DNA of 64,000 bases. Origin: Chionis minor. Its lineage: Eukaryota > Chordata > Aves > Charadriiformes > Chionididae. The notes beneath the pieces are model-generated. The model saw only the letters and a program-made list of their open reading frames with translations, did no database searches and was not told the origin of the DNA. How positions within the stretch are numbered: the first letter of the stretch is position 1; every line of letters begins with the position of its first letter. Below are positions 1-13,700 of the stretch, piece by piece. The stretch lies in NCBI GenBank assembly GCA_013398295.1, contig VZSF01003260.1:1252580-1316579 (forward strand), in the 5' to 3' direction. The translations under genes were made by a program, and so were the position numbers.

Positions 1-210
1 CATTGATGAATACATTGAACAGGACTGGACCCAGTACTGATCCCTGAGGAATGCTACTAGCCACAGGCCTTCAACTCAACTCTGCCCCACTGATCACAAC
101 CCTCTGAGACCTACCTGGTTTGCAATCCAGCCCACTGTCCTTTCATCTAAGCCACACTTCCTAAGCTTGGTGACGAGGATGCTGTGGGAAATACCACACA
201 CCACAACAGG
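1..210 (-). mobile_element. CR1 LINE fragment, reverse-transcriptase region
   Basis: Read on the minus strand, this stretch shows remnants of the CR1 ORF2 reverse transcriptase, including IPQGSVLGPVLFNVFIN close to base 1 and, upstream of it, a degraded SHxILVTKLRKCGLDE-like segment around bases 140-190. PQGSVLGP is the usual CR1 form of the RT motif that precedes the catalytic FADD block. The copy is cut by the window start and carries indels, so it is inactive. It ends near base 210, where similarity fades. CR1 is the dominant LINE of birds and is common in turtles and crocodilians. Confidence 0.85.
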
Positions 211-950
211 TTTGGTTTCTTGTATGATCCTTTTCTCTCTCGTTGAGCTTCTCGGGTAGGGACAGACTACCAGTTACGGTGCTGCATCGAAGGGTGTGCA
301 TAAAGATGTCTGCATTTACCTTCATACTCCCACCATCCTAGAGTCAATACCTGCTAGTCTAGCTAGCTGAGAATGTAAAGTGGAGGGGAAAAAAAAGAGA
401 TATCAACAGCTCTAGACTACTCAAAGCTTTCTCTTGCTGGAGAAACCTTCAGCCAGCCAGCAGGTCTGTAATGGCACAGTGCTATAAAGCTATCTGCAGA
501 GAGTACACCTGGGCCAGAGCTTATTTAAAGTACTTCCTGAATCAGTTGTCTATCATCGAGCTGCTTTGTCAGTTGGTGAAAGGTTTGGGGAATGCTCAGA
601 TGTGTTTGTTGTTATTAATTTTGGTCTACCAGCAAACCGCTTGACTGCAGGATGTATATAACTGCAGTTGTCTGGGGAAATGGTCCCACACCTGCTGCAT
701 GCCTTTCATCTGCCCTTAAGTAGTCTGTATGCTGCAATGTTATATCCAGAGAAAGCTCTATTTCATTAGCATAACTCTTGTGATCTGTACATTATCAGAG
801 GTTCTTAGACAAAAATAACACTATGAAAATCAGTCCAATAGCCAAATTTGTATAAAAAGCTTTTAAAGTAAAGTATTTCCCAGATGATTCAGAAGTGCTA
901 ACCTACTTATGACAATTCTTGATTATTTGATTACATGCTACTGGGACCAG

Positions 951-1034
951 CAAAAAAACCCAACAAAAAAAAAAAACCAAACCCACAAAAAACCATACAA
1001 AAAACCCCAACCACAAAACCCCCAAACAACAGAA
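951..1034. repeat. A/C-only low-complexity tract
   Basis: About 80 bases made almost wholly of A and C on the plus strand (runs of A broken by CC or CCC), so the complement is T/G only. It may be a decayed poly(A) tail of an old retrotransposed copy or a simple low-complexity tract; no adjacent element is recognisable. Confidence 0.7.
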
Positions 1035-4000
1035 AAGAGAAATCAAACTATTGGCTTTCTATAAGCCAATAAGGAATATGTCCTACAACACGATCTCTAT
1101 ATTGAATAGACTGAAATACATAAAAGGTATAAAGTAATTCAGTTATTTATTTCTAAGATGTTTTGCTTTAAAGAAATGGCTTGCTTCACCAGTATCTAAG
1201 GCGATTGACTTGGTAGAAGGAGTACGTCAGAGTCTGGGCATAAGTCAGAATTGCTCTGATCGTTACAGCTGATGCACAGGGTTACAAACTACTGCCTGGA
1301 CCGAGATAACACATATAATTATACCTTACATTGGTGTTGACAGGAAAAGTAATTTTAAAAACGCCAGTCCTGGGATGTTCACTCCAAAGTGCTGCTGCAT
1401 TGCTTTTCACTCCAAAGTGCAGCTGCAGAGCTGCAGCTGTTTGAAGGACCACATTAAAATCATTTGGGCCCTAAAAAGTCAAATCAAAACTCTATTCATT
1501 CCCCCTTGGGTGGGGCGGGCAATGCAAATATTTGTTCTTAATACTGAACTTAACATTTCATGTCAGCAGCGTGGCTGGCTGGACCCATACATAGCTGCAG
1601 GAAATAAGCAGAGACGGAGTGAGAGGTCAATATTTAGTGCAAGGGATCTTGTTAATCCGGTCTGACCATCACAAAAAAGGCACTCAAAATTCTTCAAGAA
1701 GGACCCCATCAAAACTTTTTATAGTTCTGACTACTATTTTTCTAGGGTTTCTTAATTATATCAGCCAAAAATACTTACACATATTTTTCTGTGAAAATAT
1801 GTATTTCTCAATCATGATTCAATAAGCAGTTACCCAAATTAAGCCTACAGTTTTTATGGCACAGCACATTTCTTACATAATTGGTCTATTCCTTTAATGG
1901 TAGAGGGCATCTCAGTTGCTGCTTTTGCTTTTCATCGTATTGGTATACTTTTCCACAGGTTGTATTTTAAATTAGTCCCCAAACTAATTAGTAGTAAAAC
2001 TGTCATTGGGTTTTATTCAGATAATTGAAAGATTTTTAGAGAAAAGGCCTAAGTTTAATTAATTTTCCAAATTAACTCACATGAAGATTCTTTTAATCTC
2101 AGACAATGAAACCCTTAGCCTGTGCATTTCATAATATTCTGCAATAATTTTAAATATTATCTTCCTGTCTGGTACTTTACAACGTTGCTGGTAAAGGGGC
2201 ATCTGTCACTAGTCCTTTGCCACCAACAATGCCTGAACTAAGCTGTAGGCCATTGACTACAAGGTTTAAAGTAATCTCAAAACAATACAGAAACATTGAT
2301 TTACAAATTAAATGGTTATTTTGCTTCATTTCTTTCCCAACTGCTCAACAACTAAGGGTCAAACAGACTCAATTAGGTGAATCAACAAAACATCAGCACT
2401 ACACAATTTCTGCTGATTTCCCTGAGCTTCTCAGTATGACCCTCAGCTGCTCATCTCCAAATGCTTGTGACAGCAGAACACAAAGCAATTATAAAATATC
2501 TGAGTCAGATTCTTTAGACCTGTTCTAACGTTTATGTTTGTTAATCTTGTGTGGAGTGAATCACCAATATTTTGCCACAATTTGGCACATATCTGAACTT
2601 CCAATTGCTTATCCAACCTAGCAACACACTCACCAGAATATACCATTTTCAAACTGCTCTTAACCTAATATCAGTCCAAACCACTACCGCTTGCTTCATA
2701 TCTTTTCCAGATGTATTCTTGCCACAAACTGTTAAAAGAGTTCAGGGGTCATTTGGATCCTTTCCACAAAAAACAGGCATAGAATTTCTGCTTTTCTCCC
2801 AGAAGTTTTGGAAATGTTTTGGTCTTCCTTATACAGAAGGCCTGCCTGGATCTCAGACTTGTCACAATACCAGCTGTCTACTCATGGAATCGATTTTCTT
2901 TTGATAATCATATCTTAAACAATCCTTACTCTTGTAGCGAAAACATCTCAGCCAAATTCCAAATTCTTTACTAATAGCTGCAGTGATAATTTCAAGCACT
3001 TAAGAGTTATTAACTGGACTCAACCCCCCCTTTAGATTACAAAAATAACGATCAGAGTTTTTAATCCACAACACTTTACTCCTTTTTATTTTTTTCCTAG
3101 TTTCTTCACTATTACAGTAGAAGTGGGTCATGATTTGAAACTCTTCCTTGCTATCAGATGTTTCTTTTGCAGGTGGAAGTTTTGGAGATTCTCACATAAT
3201 CATATACTTCTAAAAGCAGCTTTCACAAATGTATGCAGATTTTATGTATAAATTCTAAAATCAGTTTTCTTACGATTGCCCCATCCTTGTTACACCTCAA
3301 AGGTCATCTGTAGTTCCATATTCTCTTATCTCAAACATTACTACTTCTTTCATAATTTACTTTTGGTCATCCCATATTGTCATCGACTGCTGTCAAAAGG
3401 TAAATAAGCACTAGATACTTGAAAAAAACCCACATTCTCAAGCTTACCTTTTCTTTTCTTTTAAAAAAACCCAAACAACCTGCATTTGGCAGCCATATTT
3501 AGAAGACTGAAATACTTAAGGAGAGAATTTAAGAGAAAAACACTATTTGGGATGGATCACAGTTGAGACCTAACAGTCTGTATTTCCAGGGGCAAATCTA
3601 TCTACATAACAAAAACTACATCTGAAAAACACTTCTGATACTAGCACCTGCTATCATAGGTTTAGCTGAGAGCACATTAGTTTCTCCAGTTGTAGCTATC
3701 CTTGTTACGGGTTCTTAACTTTCTGCACAGTTTAATGTTTTCAGAAAGAGCACTTGTGAACTGTAATGGTCCCAGAGCAGCCATTACTGCTGTCAGAGGC
3801 ATAAGCACAGTTAAACACTCTACACAAGTATTTACAGAATAGGACTAAAAAGACTTTAAAATTGTCATTATAGTCTGTGGTAAATAAGAAACTTCCGGAA
3901 AATTAAGGTCCCTCTACTACTGCAGAGTTGCTCTGTTCATAAAACTAAAATATTTTCCTTTTTCAGTTTAGTATTCTAATAACTGTCCTGCTAGCCTCTC

Positions 4001-4965
4001 CGAACACTGAAAGGGAACAGTGGGGAAGCTGGGAAAGATGCTGTGCTGCAGAGAATCATACATAATCTGCCTTGCATGTGGCTTCAAGGATATGGATTGT
4101 TTCATTGATGCTTATTATGATCAAACTGATAATCTAATATTCTAGGCTTAAGAAATTAGGCTGTCTTCATGGAAACACAAGTAACAATTTCAGCTAGATC
4201 CATTCACAGATGCTACAAAATTAGTTCCACATCACATTTACATTTTCATGTATGACTATGACATTTATACACAGGCATAACAACAGAAAATTCAACATGA
4301 GCAAAATCAAATATTATTATCATTGGCAAGAAATGGTAAATGCGAGCTAGCAGCAGAATTGAAAACACCTTCTCAAGATCTCCTATAAGGGAATACTCTT
4401 TGCCAAGAAAAATGTCACAGGCCGGAACACAGTTCAAAACTTTAGTTTAATTATTGTAACAAAAACATTTATTTTACTTTATTCTGCTTTATCATAGGAG
4501 ACAAAAAATACACATTTGGATATTTTATCCTTCTACTGTGCCAGTTAATAAAACAGAAGGGTTTAGTATTATATTTGCGTTGTAAATCCATGTCCAGAAA
4601 TATTTGGAACTACCCAATAAAATAACCATCTAAAAATGTCTGAATAAGCAGCTTTTGGAACAGAACTACACCTCTTTGTTCAAAACTAGCTTCAGAAATC
4701 TTTAAATTGCTAAGCAGCACAAGCCAAAGCCTGTCCTTTAGTGCAATCAGAGAAAGCCACAGACAGTGGACATTTACTTTAAAGAGTAGGTATAGGAAGG
4801 CAAAATATGACACTGTAAGAACTGATTTTAAATTACCTTTATTTTACTCCAAATCCCATACTTATCGTATGATAACCTCAGAGAGGCATAGTCTCTCTGA
4901 TGTTTCACATTGCCTCATACAACTGTGATTTAGCCTTAAGAACTATCACAAATTAGTGTGTGATA

Positions 4966-5025
4966 GCATGTAACAAGCATGTTAATGCATACAATTGTAA
5001 CATGCAACAAGCATGCTATTACATA
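4966..5025. repeat. Imperfect 34-bp direct duplication
   Basis: Two copies of a 26-bp motif of the form GCATGTAACAAGCATG... lie 34 bases apart (starts about 4966 and 5000) and differ by a handful of mostly transition changes. Each copy contains AACAAGCATG. It looks like a short local tandem duplication. Confidence 0.6.
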
Positions 5026-7172
5026 TTATTTTAACTTGTAATAATAATAATGATATAAATGGCGTTATAATATATGTGGTCATGATGATGGGAGTAAAAT
5101 TAAGAAATGCTGAAGAGAGTTTTCACAATCATAACTTGGCCAACATTTTCTCATCTTCAATATGAAGAGACAATACACCTCTACAATTATATTTAAAAAA
5201 AAATCCCTGACTTCAAAATAGTATGGTTTTTAAAAGCTAATTTCAAAACTATACATCACTCATGCCTTTAGTAAGTTAATTTTGATCAGCCCCTTGATCA
5301 AGGCAGAGGAATGACTCCTTAAGTATTAGCATTTTTGACTGGATAAGGATCATGCTGTACAGTAAATGCAGTGTTGATGCCCTGCTGTATTGTGAAGTGA
5401 AACATATAGCTCAAATAAGTAAGCCATCAAAAGGTTCTGCGCTTTTAAATAGATTTTGAGATTAATTCAAAAAATATTCTGTCTCATTTTGACAGTCTGT
5501 ATCACATAACTTGGAGAAGTGAAAGTATTTTTCCAGTCCATAACAGCAAATACGATGAGGCATTTAGAGAACATTCTTTCTGAATACCTGGTCCCAGAGC
5601 ATACTGCAGCATGAGCATCAAGGTCACCTATTTAATGACAAAGTAAACAAGGCAGGTAGCAGATCAACCATCCTTCTTAAAACATTGCTATGGTAGACAA
5701 TGATTTTTATTTTATAGTCTGGGAAAAATTAAGCAATATAAGGTAAAATTAAGTCACGCTACTGCTAAACTAGCTTTTTAAAAAGGATAGCTATTTTGAA
5801 AATCTTAACATTCTTAGTCCATTTATTTCAGTTTATTAGTATGCACTTACAAATTGCTTATACAGTGCAGAATATAATTCAGTTGAAAAATATAATGAGG
5901 TGATTAACAGCATGTCTTTTAATTCTGATATCATGGAAATAAGAAGAACATGCTTTAATTTAACTGACTCGGCAGTTATATAATAGCTCACGCACTTGGC
6001 ATTACCATAGTAATTGGTCTAACAGTCCTTTTTGTTATCTGCTACAGCCATAGACATTGGTATTAGAAGAAAGCCTGTAGTTGTGAGAATAGGTCAGATC
6101 TACGCTTCCAGATCTACAGGACTCCAAAAGGGGTCAAATAATCAGTGAGTAGACAAAATTGAAATCAATAAAGCCAAAAGACCCCAGTGGAGAGGAATTA
6201 ATTTGACTCCCTTCATAACTTTCATTTGATAGTTCAAGAAGCCTCTCAGGTCAATTATATTAATAGAAACTGGTTGAGCGAAAAGATGTTAATGATGATC
6301 CAGAGCTAATTAGCATAGCTATTTTCACTCCATCTTCTACAAAGAGAAAGGCAAAACAGACACAGAATCAGACTCTCTTTTTGAGCAATGACGGAAATTA
6401 GCAGAGGACAAAAGGATGTGTGCAACACCTTAGCAGCTTCTAGTAATAAGCTCATACTCTAGAATGAAAACAAAGAATAAACTGAGAGATTTATAATAAT
6501 TTATTAAATAAGATTTAAAAGGGAAAACTGAAGCAAAACCAGAATGATATGGTCATTGCCAAATAATAGTTTTTACTTCTTTTACAGAAGCCTACTCTAC
6601 TTTATTCCTCTTGCATTTTTCACATCAGCAAAGGTTTCTGTAGATCTCCATCTCAAGCACACAGAGGCACACAGATGGTAAAAGTCACAAAAAGATGAGA
6701 AAAATTTTAATAAGAAACAAATATGAGATTACATAACTAAAGAATATAGGATCCAATATATTGGTGCCTAGAAAAATTAATCCAAGCCTTTTCAATTGGT
6801 AGTTCTTCACAGGCAGATTGCTATGGTAAATCAATCTTCTAGATGATGCCAGGAAGAAGTAGTTTGGCTGTAAATCACTCTCATATGCTACCGAAGCTTC
6901 TGTAAGTTCTGTTTCTTTTCACTGTTCACTGTGTAGGAAACTATGGTTTTGTCTGTTTCAAATATGGATCCTTGGACACAAGAGACACGATTTGGAACCG
7001 CAGCCATTCATAGCCATGAAAAACCTATACCCGTGTGTGTTCCAATTCCAGCATGCAATTGAATTGCTTGAAATAAAAAACCTCCTGATGCGGGTTTTAA
7101 TGAAGCTTATTGCAAGTGTTGCATCTATTCACCTTGCTTACAAGTCTGACAGTTACAAGGGGAATACATTAC

Positions 7173-7386
7173 CGTGTAATTAAGCAGCAGTCATGAATGA
7201 TGCTGTCTTCCACAAATATGCCGCTCTCTTCATCTGTTTCGATCAGACGACCAGCGTGGTACCAATGTACTTGGGTGGTATTGTCAACGTACGTTGCAGT
7301 ACACTGAAATGGCAAGCGGTCTCCATGAAAAACCACTTGTCTTTGCGATGGGATCAGCTCAAAAAGAGGAAGTTCCAGAGGCCCAG
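7173..7386 (-). CDS. ADGRA-family exon: first part of the Ig-like domain
   Basis: A 214-nt exon with acceptor CCCTGCAG and donor GTAATG, entering in phase 1 and leaving in phase 2, compatible with the LRRCT exon. The product begins (A)GPLELPLFELIPSQRQVVF, continues GDRLPFQC (the B-strand cysteine of an I-set Ig fold), has VHWYHAGRLIETDE with the core tryptophan, and ends near IIHDCCLIT. A sequon is present at NTT. The partner F-strand cysteine should be on the next exon, below base 1. The Ig-like domain links the LRR module to the hormone-receptor and GAIN region on the cell surface. By eye the exon matches human ADGRA3 at about 60 percent and ADGRA2 slightly less. The donor is weaker than the others in this gene but gives the phase expected from ADGRA alignments. 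Confidence 0.94.
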
Positions 7387-7631
7387 CTGCAGGGAAAATA
7401 AAACAAAACAAAACAATAGGAAAAAAACCCCCTCACAATTAATTCCTCTCTTGAATATTGTGAACTAATTGTATACAAGTCTAGTTTCCTAGATCTTGGC
7501 ATTAGAGCACTAGTATAAAAGAAATATCCACAAACTTAAGTCTGATCATGTGAATTCTAGAGATCGCATTTCTTTCAGTGGTGTGAGCCCAGATAATTAC
7601 AGGATTACTAGAATAGCTGCAGAAAATGGGT

Positions 7632-7704
7632 TTCACAGAACGGGTGAGATTGGAAGGGACCTCTTGAGATGCTCCAGTCCACCTTCTACTCAAAGCAGGA
7701 TGCT
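7632..7704 (-). mobile_element. CR1 LINE 3'-end fragment
   Basis: The plus strand shows the reverse complement of the CR1 3' untranslated end: TCACAGAA, then GATTGGAAGGGACCTCTTGA, then AGTCCACCTTCTACTCAAAG and CAGG. This is the standard avian or reptile CR1 terminus (TTGGAAGGGACCTC...CAAAGCAGG), so the element is on the minus strand. Only about 75 bases remain, so it is a severely 5'-truncated or eroded copy, close to the Ig exon inside the long intron. Confidence 0.85.
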
Positions 7705-10700
7705 TTACTACAGAAAAAAAATCAGTCTTCCAATTAAAAAAAAAATAAATACAGCTATTAGTATAGGTACAGTGAACATTTATAAGACCACTTCACTGTC
7801 AGTGGATGAAATTCCCACTGTGCTCCGGAACAAAATTTACTCACTCTAAAAAGCCTGAAGTATCTCATATGCCTGGGCTTTGGATATTACTAAGGTCAAC
7901 AACAAAAGTTAAACTTTCCCGCAAAGTTCAACTGTCCCTGTGATTTCTCATTTCCCTTTCCCTAATTCCTTCTGCCTCTTCCACAAGTTGTCTTTACTCT
8001 CTAGATGTTTACTCAACATTAAATATTTATCTAAATAGCTCCTTCTACTTTATAATAGTGAAGTACATTTCACCATCTTTATTTTATGAATTTTATCTCT
8101 CCTGTCTTTCCCCAAGGAATACCCCAATAATAAGAATATTGCATATTCTTATTCTAGGCAGAATCTTAGAAAAAACAGCTGCCATAATCACATACCCAAA
8201 TGCCTAAACACTATGAAAAAATAGTGTCAATTTGGAAGGCATATGCATTTTTGCGACTGCTGAAAGTCTGCTAGTTTTATAGATTTGGCAGTGATTGAAG
8301 GCTGTATCCTTCAATCCTACAGTGCCTGTAGAGACTGAATCTCTAGACAGTGTTTGTTTTCTTCCATTTTTATTTCTAGATCCTGAAACTACCTTAACAC
8401 AATTTCTGTGAAATATTTTCTATACATCGTGAGATTAAGGCTACTTCTTACATCAGCAGCAGAACATTGAAAAGGAGCATTTTAAGAAAGGTAATTGAAA
8501 CAGAGGCTCTGCATTGAAGGAAAGAATATCATCTTCTATGGGATAATAAGGAATAAAGGAAAACCTTATTTTCTTTTTTGTGATATAGTGTCCTTAGTCA
8601 AGCGAAGAAAATTACTACCTCTGATACTTTTTTATCATCGCACAAAATTCTAAAGGTGATAAAAATACTAAGGACACACATATGTGATTGATGAACACAC
8701 TACCATGAATGTCTTGCACAGTAATTCCTAAAATACAACCTTTCCACCTCATCCTACAATGCCAAAACAACTGACTGAGACTGGGTCACTTTAACACTTC
8801 ATTACTGCGACCTCATCTTAAACAAAATGCCTACAGTCTTGTACCTTGGAAATCCTTCTACCTTGATGACAAAAGATAATTTTTAAGCTAAAACTTCTTC
8901 TCCCTTATTTTTTCTCTGTTTTCATTTAAAGGCCTCTCATCATTAACATCTGGCCAGCCTACAGGGCTGTCACTTGAAAGGTCACCCTTCCACATTTGCA
9001 CCACTAGCAACTACCTCAAACACCATTCTTCTGACAAGTACTTTAATGTTTTTTTTTTTTCCATTTCAGTGCTCACAATTCTATCTTCCTTAAACCTTCT
9101 CCTCAAAATCCTCTATTGCCCATAATAAATACAGATGAACTTAACCATGCCTAACCAGATTGCAAGCCATAATCACTGGTTCTACAATTGCTAAAATTTG
9201 CGGACAACCAGTAGTGTTTGTTCTTCTCCTTACTCAGCATCACACCCTAACACGCTTCTTTATGTCATGCAGATGTTGCCTTTGGAACCTGAAATTGTGA
9301 GAAGCTGCATTTATAAACCTAGCTTTGGGGAATTTAAATGTTAAATAGTATATTCATCACCTGCTTTGAATAAACAGTGAGAGGGATCACTTCTACTTTT
9401 TTATAGAGTAAGAACGCTGGGCAGCATAATACGCAGGATTTGTACATGAGTGAATATCCGATATTGCTGTCCAGGAGAAGGACACGGAGGATTAAGGGGC
9501 TAGCTACTATCTACTGAAATGTCCTAAGTATGCTGTGACTATAAAGGGCAGGCTTCAGAAATCCCTCCTTACTTGTGTATACATCCTGTAGTTTATATTC
9601 TGATTGATTCTATTATTTGTGGACATGGACGTGTTACTAAAAATTCTTTGAAACATACCTAGCATTTTTATATAATCTTTGGCTTCTAACTAAAAGAAGG
9701 GAAAGAAAACCCAAGTAATGCCTCATTCATAACAGCTGCAGGCTTGGTCTCAGTCATTACTAAAAGATGGAGATAACCTCTCTCCAAAAGGCTGCAATCT
9801 TTGTGTTGCATTGCAAAGTGAATCACAGAATTTAAGGAAAAGTTATGATGTGGGAATTTAGCCATAAATTAATGGAATTATTATGAAAATGGAATCCAGA
9901 AAAATTAAACATACTGTCACAAGGACAACAGCAATATATACTCCTCACAGAAATAAAATATTTCTCATGAATACAGTAATTTTTAACCCAGGATGTTGTA
10001 TCTTGTCAAATGCTTTTGGTCATGCAGTGAGTGACACATTGTGTCATGAGGCTATGAAGTAGTAAGAGTGCGAACTATAATATAAATATTTCTGAAGTCA
10101 AACTGAATAACTTGCCTGGAATATGGATGTAGTGTAACACTATAACTTTGAATTTATCTCTGCCTTTATAGTTGGTCTCTAAGGCTCTCCTTTTATCACT
10201 TCTGTTGCTCAGTGTTGGAAATCACCAAGCCCAGAAATGGAGTAGGAATGAAGTGTTCAGTACAGTTTTTGTCAATTAATGATCAGAAGTAAAATAAACC
10301 TTTTTTTTACTGCTGGATATCAAAAAAATGAGAAAATGATCTTTTGATTGACACTAGTCATGTCAAGAACCTACTCACTTTCTTTTTCTTTGCAAATCCT
10401 TCTAAATGCCAACAAAGATGCAAAGGGAATGAAACATACCTTTGGTTTACCGTTAGGCCAGGATATCCTTTGACTAGCTGAACCCTTTCACAATGTACAT
10501 GCTTGTTCTGGCCAAATCAACAAATAATGCTGCAACTCATTTTCAAAAGTGAAAATAGTAAAATTTCTATGGATTATGACATTTGCAGAGCATGGAAGGT
10601 ACACTTAAGTACTTCTATAAAACATCTGCTTTTAATCTGTATGATGTGTACAAAAACTGATTACCAGAGCTAATCTTCAGTTGTTTTACAGGGATAATCA

Positions 10701-13700
10701 CGATTTAAGTGACTGAGGCTGATTCTGCAACTTATTACTCAAGCAAAAGTTCCAGCTGACTTCAGTGACACAGCTCACAGATATAAGGATTAATTGCATC
10801 AATAAGAGCTTCAGGATTAGGGCCAATATCCTTTATCCTGAATGGCTAAAAAATGATTGTATAGTTCCATCAGCATCAGCTGGAAATACTTATTTTAAAT
10901 CCATAATCCAACAATCCTTCAAATTCAGAATTAAAATAAAAGTATTTACTAATGCTGTACACACATTTTCAAGCTTGACTGACTATAAAGTAAAAAGTAA
11001 GAAAGGCAGAAATCCTGAAAGATTTTGGCATTGATTTGACAGCACTGGAAATATAACAGCTCTAACAATCATATCCATAACACAAGAGAAATATTCCCTT
11101 TGATTATGTGATTGCTAAAGACCAAATAAATACATATCATCTCTGATGCTCATATATATGAGTGTGTGTGTTTGTGTATGGCAGATACAACAGCCTCATA
11201 AGATTAAAAATCATTTACACTTTACTATTGTATCCTGGGAGAGGAGGGACTAACTATGGGGGATTTTATTTATTTAATTTTTACACACGTGAAAAATATT
11301 CCAAGATTCTCCTTCCAAGACAATCCACTCTGCTGCCCTCGAGTTTGGAGCCAGCACCACCATTTGCAAAATGAGAGGTGGGACTCTCCTATAGGCATTT
11401 AGATCAAGGGCTGCTGGAGTGTTTTACAGTCTTTACCTGTCTTGTCTCTCCAGTCAGCGCTAAACCATGATTGCGGCAGAGCACCACAGGAATCACTGAT
11501 TGCAGCATGAATCTAAAGGTCTAACCCATCATTACAGTAATTACATCTTTTTCTTTATCTTTCACTTCTCAGCAGAAAAGGGTTTTGTTGACTGGAGGCC
11601 AGACTCTTTATGCTACCCAGTCTTGTATTTCAGATTAGCTCTAGACTAGAACACTGAGAACATATGGAGGAGGAATCAGGTTACACAAATACCACTGAAT
11701 TAGAATATCACTTAAGAGTCCTTCTCACAGAACAGATATCCATGCAAATTTTAATGCATGCAGTGCCCCAAGACCCTCATAAAGTTGAAAAAGAAAATAG
11801 AAATTATTTTAATAACCATTAGATAAAACAGAAAAGCAGCCAGGTGCACTGAAGCTCTAAGGAAACGTTCCAATGCGTATGCCCCTTAATATCTTTATAA
11901 AACAATTATTGCACACACGCACACTCTAAATACTTTCTGCCTTTCTCCTTACAATTTAGTTCTTGAGATTTTAAAAATAGTTCTATTTTCCTTCTAATTT
12001 TGGCATGGTTTTTTGTTTACTGTTTTAAAAGATAGAAAAGAGAAGAATGTGAAGGAAATGCTGCTGTCACTGGACATACATGGAATACAAATGTTTATAG
12101 AAGATATAACATACAATGCATGTCACATTTAGAACGGACACTACTGTTTTCTGGGTGAATGATCAAAAGCAAATCCATAAGCACAAAAGCCGGCCCATGT
12201 GATAGATTTGTCTAAACACTACAGAAAGTTGGCTAGTCATTCGCCAGCATGACCAGCACAAGGTACTGGAGACATGATGAGAGAAAAATGAGACTATGTC
12301 CTACCTCCAGCCACACTTGTTGCACTTTGTCCTGCACAACCTACGACCTGGGCAGCACAACTCTCCAGAGCTAAATAGCTACTAAGTGCATAATCCTGAT
12401 TACTACACTAGAGCATTCCGTTGTTCAGTTTACCATAGACACAGCTTTCTGCTATACACTTTCTCTCCCGTGTTAACTGGCTTTTGTTTGATACTGGCAG
12501 CTTTTACACAGTCAGAAATACGAAAATCCCCAGGTTTCTCCAGGTTGCCCACACATCAGTGCAGTATTACAGTGCTCATGTCTCAGGACACACCATTGAC
12601 TTCTGCCTCGCTCTTGGCAGAAATTCAGTTTGCTACAGTGCACCACAAGCTTTTGGGACAGAAAAAAGCCAGAGGTTGGCATTTTGCTTCTTGTTAATCA
12701 CTTGATTTATTGTATTGCCAATGGGCTTTTTATTTGAACCGAGCGTGCCTACAGAGTGCGGCACATCCTGCTGACAAAAGTGTGAGTTAGAGCTCTAATA
12801 TTTGTATACAATCTCAGCGGGAAAGAAATGGGCATGGAAAGCACAGTGGGGGGAAGCTGGAAGTGGGGAAAAAGTAAAGGAACTTGCCCAATAAAAAGGA
12901 CAGATGAGGAAAAACAAATTGAAAAACATTAGTTAAAAATCTGAATTGCTGACACAGCAAATTATATGCGCTGATATTTACCAAATGGAACTGAAGAAAA
13001 GAGGGTGATGTGAATTGCTCCAAAGGCAAGTTTTGCCAAGAAGGGGAGGTGCCAGTACACCAACGCCAATTTCCGTATGGCAAAATTTGCTGACAATAAT
13101 GAAAGATTTAGTGTAGGTCACAGACAGTGCCATATGCCAAGGAAGTCAAGAATGAATACAGAACTGGAGCCAAGCTTCAGTTTTAATAAAAGCTTTGCCT
13201 GGCTCCAATTTTAACATAATATCGAGAAAACACAGATGCCAACATGTATTAAACACATAAAAATAAGAAAAGTCTTTCAGGCTTGGGACAAGAAAGCTTT
13301 GCATCATATTCATTTACCACTTGCTGCAGAAAGAAATGGACCTTCTGTTTGTGTAGTAACGTCTGATTTCCACCAACTTCATAACGCTGGCAGGGCAAGG
13401 CATATTCCGCACCATTTTATCTGTCCCTTTCACCCTCAAACATGCTTTTCAGACAGGAACATAAAGTAGAGCTATTCTTTCGCAGCATCTTATAATTAAA
13501 TCACAGGTTTATGTTTATTTTGTAATGCTAAGTGCTACGCTGAAATGGTAGCTACTAACCCAAGAGCAAGACTTCAGACATGCACACTGTTTTAAGTCAC
13601 ACATTTTGTGTTGTGTTTTACTCCTGCAAAATTCTGTCAAGCCAAAAAGAGAGAGAAAAGGTGTACGTCTCCTGAGCAGGCATAGCAGAGTCGGTGGACT

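Larger units (their letters stand above)
211..7172 (-). other. Intron 3' of the Ig exon; no exon recognised
   Basis: AT-rich sequence that should belong to the intron following the Ig exon. I looked on the minus strand for the remainder of the Ig domain and for a GDFRWPRTLAG-type block, which is highly conserved in ADGRA proteins, and found neither. Content is unremarkable apart from an A/C-only tract at about 951-1034 and an imperfect 34-bp duplication at 4966-5025. Open frames of up to about 110 codons here have no recognisable product. Confidence 0.6.

Noticed and set aside
7169..7411. Taking the 80-codon frame as the whole Ig exon, with its N-terminal MFCFIFPAA residues
   Set aside because: Those residues and the last few bases are intronic: the CCCTGCAG acceptor at 7387 and GTAATG donor at 7172 define the exon, and phase and homology begin only inside them.
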